Position numbers and translations under genes: made by a program | Shown: positions 1 to 5,398 of the stretch, one piece after another | Layout of the letters: every line of letters begins with the position of its first letter | Numbering within the stretch: position 1 is the stretch's first letter | The notes under the pieces: generated by a model | Seen by the model: only the letters and a program-made list of their open reading frames with translations | Told to the model about the DNA's origin: nothing | Database searches by the model: none | From: Thermodesulfobacteriota bacterium | Lineage (GTDB): Bacteria > Desulfobacterota > RBG-13-43-22 | Direction of reading: 5' to 3' | DNA: 6,248 nucleotides | Assembly: GCA_025454185.1 (NCBI GenBank) | Contig: JALOOY010000310.1 | Location: forward strand, 1 to 6,248

Positions 1-176
1 AATTGAATATAGCGCAGCACCTGGTCCGGATACAGGTCCATGGCAAAGGTCACCGGACAGCCGTTGGTGCACTTCCGGCACTGGTAACAGGCCGAGACCT
101 TCACCCCGCTGCCTCCCTCTACCTCCTCCAGAAAGGCCGCATCCAACGGCCCAAAATCTTTTTCGGCTTGCTCCAT
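1..176 (-). CDS. HdrC-like 4Fe-4S protein, N-terminal part (runs off the window)
   Basis: The first 58 residues are visible; the rest lies beyond base 1. Residues 30-40 carry the motif CYQCRKCTNGC followed by proline, a CxxCxxCxxxCP ferredoxin-type cluster site (C30, C33, C36, C40). The following residues, PVTFAMDLYPDQVLRYIQ, match the stretch after the first cluster in heterodisulfide reductase subunit C and related proteins. HdrC normally has two 4Fe-4S clusters and passes electrons between the flavin subunit HdrA and the catalytic subunit HdrB; only the first cluster site can be seen here. The start is the ATG at 176-174, with AGGA five bases upstream; the frame is open further upstream to the preceding gene but shows no other start codon. 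It lies 64 bases after the response regulator and probably shares its transcript. Other proteins with this fold (QmoC, GlpC or Fe-S oxidoreductase subunits) cannot be excluded from the N-terminus alone. Confidence 0.8.
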   Translation of the reverse strand, partial: MEQAEKDFGPLDAAFLEEVEGGSGVKVSACYQCRKCTNGCPVTFAMDLYPDQVLRYIQ

Positions 177-240
177 AAACTTCCTGCATTCTTTGGGTAA
201 ACGGTGTGGTTCCGCCTGCCGAATGGGCTTTGCGCCCTCC

Positions 241-633
241 TCAGGCCACCAGCCGCTGGAGATTGGAAAGGAGTTCTTCGGCTTCCGGCGGTTTTTCGAT
301 ATAACCATCCGGTTCCGGTATCGAAGCGCCGTGGTAGCGGTCCAGTTCCTTATGGGAATGGAAAAAGGTCTTCTTGGCCACGGCCGAACACATGATGACC
401 GGGATATGCCTGGTGCTTTCGTTGGTCTTGATCTCCCGGTACAATTTGAGGCCGCTCTCTTTGGGCATCATGACATCCAGGATGACACAGTCGGGCTTGT
501 TTTCCTGGACCATCTTGAGGCCTTCCTCCCCGTCCTTGGCTATAATGGGTTTATAGCCGTTGGTTTCCAGCAGGGTGGAAATGAAAATCCGGATATCCAT
601 TTCATCATCCACCACCAAGATTTTTTTCTTCAT
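241..633 (-). CDS. single-domain response regulator (receiver only)
   Basis: A 130-residue protein that is all receiver domain, with no DNA-binding or enzymatic output. The acidic pair D9/D10, phosphoacceptor D53 (in VILDVMMP), switch residue S83 and K114-P115 are all present, so phosphorylation should be possible. S83 and K114 are 31 residues apart, against 22 between the equivalent residues of CheY, so there is an insertion of about nine residues in the alpha4-beta5 region (around KKTFFHSHKELDRYHGAS). A strong ribosome site, GGGAGGA, sits just upstream of the ATG. It lies between the stress-protein gene (62-base gap) and the HdrC-like gene (64-base gap), suggesting co-transcription. With no output domain it must act by protein contact, either as a phosphate shuttle or on a partner encoded nearby. 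Which kinase phosphorylates it is not evident from the sequence; the two kinases in this window are candidates. Confidence 0.92.
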   Translation of the reverse strand: MKKKILVVDDEMDIRIFISTLLETNGYKPIIAKDGEEGLKMVQENKPDCVILDVMMPKESGLKLYREIKTNESTRHIPVIMCSAVAKKTFFHSHKELDRYHGASIPEPDGYIEKPPEAEELLSNLQRLVA

Positions 634-695
634 GTCTTCCTCCCTGGTTCCTGAGAATTCCTTCCGGATTGACGCCCTTATTTAGGGTTCGTTGA

Positions 696-1172
696 CTAAA
701 GGTTGAAAATCTTGCCGGGAAAACGGATGGCCATGACCGTGCAATGGGCCCGGCGGGCCACGTTTTCGGCCGTGCTCCCGAAGGTCGTTTTGTCGAGTTC
801 CGAACTGCCGGAAGCGCCCAAGACAATGAAATCCACACCCTGAGCCCGGGCAAACCGGACGATCTCCACGAAGGGGACACCGCCGACGACCTGGTATTCA
901 TGGTTCGTGAAATTGCCCATCTTCGCCCCGTAGCGGTCCTGCAATTTTTGCTTGGCCTTTTCCACCACCTCCGGGGATATAAACGTCTCTTCTCCGCCCG
1001 GCGTGTTTTCATCCACGACAGTGCGCGTGTATTTATAGGGCGAGTGCAGCACGTGGAAGATGGTCAGGTGGGCCTGGTATTTCTCCGCCATGTCCAGCGC
1101 GGAAAGGAAAGCGTAATCGGCATCATCGGAAAAATCCGTGCAATAAAGAATTTTTTTGTATTGCAGCTTCAT
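696..1172 (-). CDS. universal stress protein, UspA family (ATP-binding type)
   Basis: A 158-residue single Usp domain, the usual length for the family. It opens with the typical first strand KKILYCTDFS (D13). It ends with the ATP-binding signature G-2x-G-9x-G-S, seen as G119, G122, G132 and S133 in VLGASGSSELDKTTFGST, so it belongs to the nucleotide-binding branch. No membrane or signal segment is visible; it should be a cytoplasmic dimer. The start is the ATG at 1172, which has a perfect AGGAGG five bases upstream. The frame also opens at an ATG at 1217, but that has no ribosome site and would lie upstream of the predicted transcription start near 1210. It is the first gene of an apparent operon with the response regulator and the HdrC-like gene. 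A sigma-54-type promoter and an operator lie upstream, so it is probably induced by the two-component system in this window. Its physiological role is unknown. Confidence 0.93.
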   Translation of the reverse strand: MKLQYKKILYCTDFSDDADYAFLSALDMAEKYQAHLTIFHVLHSPYKYTRTVVDENTPGGEETFISPEVVEKAKQKLQDRYGAKMGNFTNHEYQVVGGVPFVEIVRFARAQGVDFIVLGASGSSELDKTTFGSTAENVARRAHCTVMAIRFPGKIFNL

Positions 1173-1177
1173 AGCGG

Positions 1178-1183
1178 CCTCCT
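1178..1183 (-). promoter_or_regulatory. ribosome binding site of the universal stress protein gene
   Basis: AGGAGG on the minus strand, five bases before the ATG at 1172-1170. It decides the start in favour of this ATG over the in-frame ATG at 1217, which has no comparable site. Confidence 0.85.
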
Positions 1184-1221
1184 GGATAAAAGATTTGCCT
1201 GGGTCTGTATTTTTCATAGTT

Positions 1222-1237
1222 GCATCTTGTATACCAA
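1222..1237 (-). promoter_or_regulatory. candidate sigma-54 promoter of the stress-protein/regulator/Hdr operon
   Basis: On the minus strand, TTGG at 1237-1234 is followed by exactly ten bases and then GC at 1223-1222, the GG-N10-GC spacing required by sigma-54. The -12 element reads ATGCA (consensus TTGCA). The -24 element reads TTGGTAT (consensus TTGGCAC), so it is a moderate match. The predicted start of transcription, about 12 bases on, is near 1210. That leaves a leader of roughly 38 bases containing the AGGAGG site. The operator at 1411-1438 lies about 200 bases upstream, a normal distance for a sigma-54 enhancer. No clear IHF site was found between them, although 1294-1325 is strongly AT-rich. 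Confidence 0.55.
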
Positions 1238-1410
1238 CAACCGGGGAATAAGGGTCGGCCTTTTGTTCCCAAAGGTCTGGGCATCCGTATCTTGTTTAAA
1301 TTTAATGTTTTTTCTTCTTTCATCTTTTTACGTCCCATCCGGATTAATCTCTGCCGTCTTGGCCTCAAGCCCGTTTCCAGCGCTGTCTACCGTTAGCCGT
1401 TAAGTTTCTA

Positions 1411-1438
1411 ATGTTGCAAGTTTGCAACATACGTTGCA
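1411..1438. promoter_or_regulatory. dyad operator / enhancer site A (candidate sigma-54 activator binding site)
   Basis: The 20-base core at 1411-1430 is a perfect inverted repeat, ATGTTGCAA-GT-TTGCAACAT. A third half-site, GTTGCA at 1433-1438, forms a second, overlapping inverted pair with the right arm (TGCAAC-ATAC-GTTGCA). The whole 28-base arrangement matches site B at 5399-5426 with four differences. It begins only 27 bases from the predicted end of the upstream transcript unit (stop codon at 1446) and sits upstream of the stress-protein promoter. Dyads of this size upstream of GG-N10-GC promoters are typical enhancer sites for NtrC-family activators. The activator encoded at 5424-6248 is the natural candidate, but this is inference. 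Confidence 0.7.
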
Positions 1439-1445
1439 GTATTAA

Positions 1446-2999
1446 TCAAAGTCCATCAGGGGACTTTTGCGGAGGGGTGGCGAACTTTCGCGAAAGAATG
1501 ACCTGGAAGGTGGCCCCTTCCCCCGGAACCGACTGCACCTGAATCTGCCCGCCGTGCTCCTGGACGATCTTCTGGGACAGCAGCAGCCCCAACCCCGTTC
1601 CCCGGGACCCTTTGGTGCTGAAAAAAATAGTAAAGAGTTTTTTCCGCACCTCCTCAGGAATTCCCGGTCCGTTGTCCTTAACCTGCAGCAACAGCCGTCC
1701 GCCGGCCAGTCCCTGGCTGCTCAAAATGATTTCTGGCCGGGCCGGCAGGTCATCCCCCAGGGTGCAGGCATCGAGGGCATTGCTCACCAGATTGGTTAAA
1801 ACCTGGTGCAGCCCTTTGGGGTCCAGCACGAAGGGGGGCAGGGTTTCATCCAATTCCAGACGCAGCCGGACGCCCAGTTGCGCCGCCTGCTCCCGGTAGA
1901 GATCAAAGACCTCGCGGGCCAGGCCGTTGGGGTCCGTTTCCTCCAGCTCCGGTTCGCGATCGCGGCAGAAATTCAGCAGGTCCATGGTGAACTGGGCGAT
2001 CTTCTCGATATTTCTTTCCACCATTTGCCAGCCGTCCTGGAGGTAGCGGCGTTCATTCAATTCCAGCCCCTTATTGACCATGAAGCGTCCGCCTTTGAGG
2101 CCCCCCAGGATGTTCTTTATGGCGTGGGCCATGCCGGCTACGGTCTGGCCGGTGGCGGCCAGCCTTTCGGCCCGCAGCAGGTCCCGCTGTAGCCGATCCA
2201 GTTCCCGCTGGTCCTGGAGGCAGCAGATGGAGCCGATAATCCGGTCCTGATCCAGCAGCAGGGTGCCGGAAAGCCGGATGGGAATTCTTTCCCCATTTTT
2301 GGCCATTAGAAAACCCCGCTGTACCATGCAGGCGCTCCTGCCTTCGGCCGCCAGTTGGGCGGGGACGGTCCGGGCCATGAATTCGCCCCACTCCGGCACC
2401 AGTCGCGGCAGGGGATCAGACAGTTCCCGGATCTCTTCCAGGGTATAGCCGGAAAGCCTTTGGGCGGCTACGTTGAATAAAACCGCCCGCCCAGCGTCAT
2501 CGGTGCCGATAAAACCGTCGATGGCGCTTTGCATCAGTTTTTCCTGAAACTGAAAATTCTTCCGGAGTTCCTCGGTGGCCTCCCGCACCTTGGTTTTCAA
2601 CGTCTCGTTATAGCGCCGCAGCGAGCGGCGCCAGGCCAGTTTTTCTTCGGCCCGGCGCAGGGCCACAAAGAGGGCCTCGTCATGAATCGGCTTGGTAATA
2701 AAGTCCGAGGCGTCCATTTGCAGGGACTGGATGGCCAGTTCGATCTCTCCGTGCCCGGTAATGACGATCACTTCCGTTTCGGGACTGACGTATTTGATGC
2801 GCTTCAGGACTTCCATCCCGTCCACACCGGGCATTTTGATGTCGGTCACGACGATGTCCGGGTGTTCCTCCTGGAACAACTCCAGGCCGTGTTCCCCGTC
2901 GATGGCGATGACCAGCGGATACCCGGCGTCCCGCAGCGAGATCCCCAGCAGTTTGCGAATGCCCTCTTCGTCGTCGATCAAAAGTATTTTCGGTTTCAT
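1446..2999 (-). CDS. receiver-PAS-histidine kinase (hybrid with N-terminal receiver)
   Basis: A 517-residue cytoplasmic protein without membrane segments. Residues 4-118 are a receiver domain with D9/D10, phosphoacceptor D53, T81 and K103. A helical, probably coiled-coil linker follows at 118-150, then a PAS domain at about 152-265. The dimerisation/phosphoacceptor domain is at about 275-345 with H292 in GMAHAIKNILGG. The ATP-binding domain is at about 385-505 with N-box N403/N407, DNGPGIP (D442) and the G-box GTGLGL (467-472). All catalytic motifs are intact. The residue after the phosphoacceptor histidine is alanine rather than the usual acidic residue. The ATG overlaps the stop of the preceding kinase gene by four bases (ATGA), and an AAGGGAG ribosome site precedes it, so the two are translationally coupled. 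The receiver probably lets another kinase, perhaps the heme sensor kinase next to it, control this kinase. The likely final target is the sigma-54 activator upstream; partner assignment is inference. Confidence 0.93.
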   Translation of the reverse strand: MKPKILLIDDEEGIRKLLGISLRDAGYPLVIAIDGEHGLELFQEEHPDIVVTDIKMPGVDGMEVLKRIKYVSPETEVIVITGHGEIELAIQSLQMDASDFITKPIHDEALFVALRRAEEKLAWRRSLRRYNETLKTKVREATEELRKNFQFQEKLMQSAIDGFIGTDDAGRAVLFNVAAQRLSGYTLEEIRELSDPLPRLVPEWGEFMARTVPAQLAAEGRSACMVQRGFLMAKNGERIPIRLSGTLLLDQDRIIGSICCLQDQRELDRLQRDLLRAERLAATGQTVAGMAHAIKNILGGLKGGRFMVNKGLELNERRYLQDGWQMVERNIEKIAQFTMDLLNFCRDREPELEETDPNGLAREVFDLYREQAAQLGVRLRLELDETLPPFVLDPKGLHQVLTNLVSNALDACTLGDDLPARPEIILSSQGLAGGRLLLQVKDNGPGIPEEVRKKLFTIFFSTKGSRGTGLGLLLSQKIVQEHGGQIQVQSVPGEGATFQVILSRKFATPPQKSPDGL

Positions 3000-3733
3000 G
3001 CGCTCCCTTCCAAAGACGTCGCCGGCCGCTCTTCCCGAAAAGGAGGGAAAAGAATCAAGAAGGTGGTCCCGGCACCGGGCCGGCTTTCCACCCGTATCGC
3101 TCCCTGATAGTCCCGGACGATACCATAGCTGATGGAGAGCCCCAGACCGGTTCCTTTCCCCACGCCTTTCGTGGAAAAAAAAGGTTCGAAGATCTTATCC
3201 TGAATGTCCGGCGTCATGCCGCTGCCGTTGTCCGCAAAACGAACCCGGACCCAACCCTCTTGAAAACGGGTCTGGATATTGATGGTCTTCCCCGGAATGG
3301 ACAGATCATCCAGGGCGTCCCGGGCGTTCATGGCCAGGTTGATGAAAATCTGCTCCAGGCGGTTTTTGTCCGCCAGAATCAACGGCAGCTCGGGATCCAG
3401 TTCCAAAAAAACCTTAATGCGGTGCAGTTCCAACTGCTTGCCCATAACCGTCATCATACCGAGGATGGCTTCGTTCACCTGGGTCGGAGCGACCCGCACT
3501 TCGGTCTTGCGCCCGAATTCCCGCAGATGGTTGATGATGCGGGAAGCCCGGTCCACCTGGGAATCCATCTCCTCGGCTATGGAAGCCAGCACCGTATCGG
3601 CTATCGGCTCGTCCCGCTTGAGCTTCCGCAGGATGAAATTGCTGCCCGTTTTGATGACGGTCAAGGGCTGGTTCAGTTCGTGGGCGATACCGGCCGACAT
3701 TTCTCCCAGGGTGGCCATTTTGCTGGCCTGCAT
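2996..3733 (-). CDS. histidine kinase core (HisKA + HATPase), separated by a frameshift from its sensor half
   Basis: A 245-residue kinase core. The H-box GIAHELNQPL (H18) is of the type found in DctB/NtrB-like kinases, which usually pair with sigma-54 activators. The N-box is NLAMNARDAL (N132, N136), followed by DNGSGM (D168), the EPFFSTKG segment and the G-box GKGTGLGL (192-199). Every catalytic motif is intact and there is no internal stop. The ATG at 3733 overlaps the stop of the upstream sensor ORF as TGATG, and only five residues precede the dimerisation helix motif. No good ribosome site is visible. It is therefore either the downstream half of one frameshifted gene or a separate kinase made by termination-reinitiation. 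The frame extends upstream without a stop through FTNDITERIQAEQQL, a typical PAS-to-kinase junction. This shows that the two ORFs derive from one ancestral protein. It overlaps the next kinase gene by four bases. Confidence 0.85.
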   Translation of the reverse strand: MQASKMATLGEMSAGIAHELNQPLTVIKTGSNFILRKLKRDEPIADTVLASIAEEMDSQVDRASRIINHLREFGRKTEVRVAPTQVNEAILGMMTVMGKQLELHRIKVFLELDPELPLILADKNRLEQIFINLAMNARDALDDLSIPGKTINIQTRFQEGWVRVRFADNGSGMTPDIQDKIFEPFFSTKGVGKGTGLGLSISYGIVRDYQGAIRVESRPGAGTTFLILFPPFREERPATSLEGSA

Positions 3734-5244
3734 CAACTGCTGTTCCGCCTGGATGCGCTCGGTGATGTCGTTGGTGAAAAAAAACTCCCGTCCTGGTTTG
3801 TCTGTTTCAGTTTGCCCAGGAAGGTCCTGTTGCTGCGAAAAAAATGCCGCAGTTCTTCACGGTAGTCTTCGGGAGCCAGATCGAAAAAGGTCTTCCGGGT
3901 CAAATCCACCTTGTCGAACCCGTATAAATCTAGGGCCCGGGCGTTGGCGTCCAGGATTTCGAAATCGGTGCGTTGCACCACGAAGATCGGACTGGGGTCG
4001 TTGTTAAAAAGGAGCCGGTAGGCCTCCTCCGATTTTATCAGCTCCCCTTCCAGGACCTTGAGGGCCGTAATGTTGGTGGAAAGCTCCATGACCATCTCGA
4101 TTTCGTTTTTCTCGTTGTAAATCGGGGCGGTCTGGATCAGAACATTGGCCTGCTGTCCGTCCGTGGTGGTTACCATTTCCTCATTGGTATAAACCGCTCC
4201 CGTCAAGAAGGTCTTTTCCACGCTGCAATTCGGGCATTTATCGGCACGGTGCTTATAGACCTCATAACAATGGGATCCCAGGCTGCCGTCAAAATCCTTG
4301 CGAAACGCCCGATTGGTCCGAATCAGGTTAAAATGCCGGTCCTGCACGCTGATATAACAGGGGACACTTTCAAAAAGCGTCTGAAATTCATGCTGGCTGG
4401 TCCGCAGGGCCGTGGTCGTTTCCAGGATTTTTTGACGCATTTCCTCAAAAGACCGGGACAATTCACCGATTTCGTCCGCCGATTGGACGGTGATGGGTCG
4501 GGCATAGTCACCGGAGGCGATCTCCCGGGTGCTGACCCGCAATCGGGTAATGGGCCGGTTCACGAAGTAATAAATCGCCAGTCCGGCCAGCCCGGAGGCG
4601 CCCAGAAAAAAGAGCAGGGCAATGACGATGATGTTCCAGGTATTTTTTTTCTTTTCCAGGTCCACATCTTTTAGAGAAAGGATCACGTCCAGAACGCCCA
4701 ATACGGTGCGGTCCGCCGGGTGGGCATGGCAGTCTGCCGTGCTGCAGGAAGCTTCGTTATAGATGGGATTGACATACCCCATGACCCGGTCCCCGCTTTT
4801 CGCCGAAAAAATCCGGCTTCGGGCCCCCAGGGGAATTCGCTCCAGCGGTTGGTCCTTTTGATGGCACTGGAAGCAGGCCTCCGCCTGCAGGTTCACCGTT
4901 TGTCCGATCTCGACGGCCCGGGTGGAATACATGATGGTCCCTTTTTTATTGAATATCCGGATCCGTTCTACCCCGCTCTGCTCCCCCGCCGCCTCAATAA
5001 TCTTCAGGACGGCCTCGGGCTGGTATTTGAGCATGCTGTATTTGGTACTTTTTTTGAGGGTGTCGCTGAACATCCCGGCCGTGCCGAGAATTTTTTGCAG
5101 GGACTGCTCCTCCTGGGATTTGAGGACGAAATAGGCATAGCCCAGCAGGGACAGGAAAACCACCAGGCCGACCGAGAAGCCCAATTTCAAGCTGAGGCTG
5201 TTAAAGAGCCTTTTGCAGAGTTTTTTCCACCAGGCTTTGACCAT
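3733..5244 (-). CDS. heme-binding membrane sensor (2 TM, two heme motifs, HAMP, two PAS), sensor half of a split histidine kinase
   Basis: 503 residues from the ATG at 5244. A basic tail is followed by TM1 (about 19-41), a periplasmic domain (about 42-202), TM2 (about 203-228), HAMP (about 229-281), PAS1 (about 283-395) and an incomplete PAS2 (from about 403). The periplasmic domain holds CFQCH (C124, C127, H128) and CSTADCH (C167, C172, H173). These are a CxxCH and a CX4CH c-type heme motif, so two covalent hemes are likely. PAS1 contains C296, C326, C337 and C340, including a CPNC pair. After F489 the frame leaves the PAS sequence and ends in 14 unrelated residues. The kinase core follows in another frame (2996-3733). 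Upstream in-frame starts exist (ATG 5262, TTG 5274), but none has a good ribosome site and the predicted sigma-54 promoter overlaps both, so 5244 is preferred with low certainty. Role: sensing redox state or a heme ligand in the periplasm (inference). Confidence 0.85.
   Translation of the reverse strand: MVKAWWKKLCKRLFNSLSLKLGFSVGLVVFLSLLGYAYFVLKSQEEQSLQKILGTAGMFSDTLKKSTKYSMLKYQPEAVLKIIEAAGEQSGVERIRIFNKKGTIMYSTRAVEIGQTVNLQAEACFQCHQKDQPLERIPLGARSRIFSAKSGDRVMGYVNPIYNEASCSTADCHAHPADRTVLGVLDVILSLKDVDLEKKKNTWNIIVIALLFFLGASGLAGLAIYYFVNRPITRLRVSTREIASGDYARPITVQSADEIGELSRSFEEMRQKILETTTALRTSQHEFQTLFESVPCYISVQDRHFNLIRTNRAFRKDFDGSLGSHCYEVYKHRADKCPNCSVEKTFLTGAVYTNEEMVTTTDGQQANVLIQTAPIYNEKNEIEMVMELSTNITALKVLEGELIKSEEAYRLLFNNDPSPIFVVQRTDFEILDANARALDLYGFDKVDLTRKTFFDLAPEDYREELRHFFRSNRTFLGKLKQTNQDGSFFSPTTSPSASRRNSS
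3777..3784 (-). other. run of eight T at the break between sensor and kinase frames
   Basis: On the coding strand the sensor frame reads GGG AGT TTT TTT TCA and soon ends at TGA (3735-3733). One extra base (nine T), or a -1 slip on the heptamer T-TTT-TTT, gives TTC ACC AAC GAC ATC ACC, encoding FTNDITER and then the kinase core. The joined product would be about 749 residues. The lost or gained base could also lie a few bases upstream, since the other frame reads GREFFF there. A frame change in this stretch is seen directly; whether it is a sequence error, a mutation or recoding cannot be decided from the sequence. Confidence 0.8.
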
Positions 5245-5258
5245 GCTTTTTCTGGAAA

Positions 5259-5274
5259 GCATAGGTTGTGCCAA
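5259..5274 (-). promoter_or_regulatory. candidate sigma-54 promoter of the sensor-kinase operon
   Basis: On the minus strand TTGGCAC (5274-5268), a full match to the -24 consensus, has GG exactly ten bases before GC at 5260-5259. The -12 element reads ATGCT (consensus TTGCW). Predicted transcription start is about 5247. A candidate IHF site (5312-5324) and dyad operator (5399-5426) lie upstream in the usual order for sigma-54 control. The element overlaps the TTG (5274) and ATG (5262) start candidates of the sensor gene, leaving ATG 5244 only about three bases inside the transcript. Confidence 0.6.
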
Positions 5275-5311
5275 GTGGAATCAACGGCCTTCTTTAAAAC
5301 GGGATAAACCA

Positions 5312-5324
5312 CAACTTATTGATA
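5312..5324 (-). promoter_or_regulatory. candidate IHF binding site
   Basis: Minus-strand TATCAATAAGTTG matches the IHF consensus WATCAANNNNTTR at every fixed position. A tract of nine T (5342-5334) lies nine bases on its 5' side, where strong IHF sites often have an AT-rich element. It lies between the dyad operator and the GG-N10-GC promoter, where IHF bends DNA to bring a bound activator to sigma-54 polymerase. The consensus is short, so a chance match is possible. Confidence 0.5.
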
Positions 5325-5333
5325 TGGATAGTT

Positions 5334-5362
5334 AAAAAAAAATGGAAGGCCGGTAATTTCCA
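5334..5362 (-). terminator. weak candidate terminator after the sigma-54 activator gene
   Basis: On the minus strand a five-base-pair stem TGGAA/TTCCA (5362-5358 with 5347-5343, loop of ten) is followed directly by nine T (5342-5334). The stem is short and A/T-rich, so termination would be weak. The T tract may instead belong to the IHF site. It is the only terminator-like structure seen between the activator gene and the sensor operon. Confidence 0.25.
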
Positions 5363-5398
5363 AGGGCCGGAAAGAAGGGCTTAGCGAGGAAAAATAAA

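Noticed and set aside
674..687. Small inverted repeat CCCT-AAATA-AGGG between the stress-protein and response-regulator genes
   Set aside because: The stem is four base pairs and no T tract follows, so it is too weak to call a terminator or processing site.
1173..1217. Extended N-terminus of the stress protein starting at ATG 1217
   Set aside because: No ribosome site, upstream of the predicted transcription start, and 15 residues longer than the normal Usp N-terminus; ATG 1172 has AGGAGG at ideal spacing.
1294..1325. AT-rich stretch between operator A and its promoter as an IHF site
   Set aside because: Neither strand gives a good match to WATCAANNNNTTR; it may bend DNA but no specific site can be supported.
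1123..1368. 81-residue minus-strand ORF upstream of and overlapping the stress-protein gene
   Set aside because: It covers the predicted promoter, overlaps the well-supported stress-protein start in another frame and has a low-complexity basic composition without recognisable motifs.
3175..3182. Second run of eight T inside the kinase core as another frameshift site
   Set aside because: The frame stays correct through EPFFSTKG on both sides, so there is no frame change here. It is useful only as an internal comparison for the run at 3777-3784.
3973..4674. 233-residue plus-strand ORF opposite the sensor gene
   Set aside because: It is antisense to clear HAMP/PAS coding sequence, has no family motif or ribosome site, and is what GC-rich codon use produces on the opposite strand. 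The same applies to the other long plus-strand frames (193-654, 744-1403, 2529-3107, 3279-4007).
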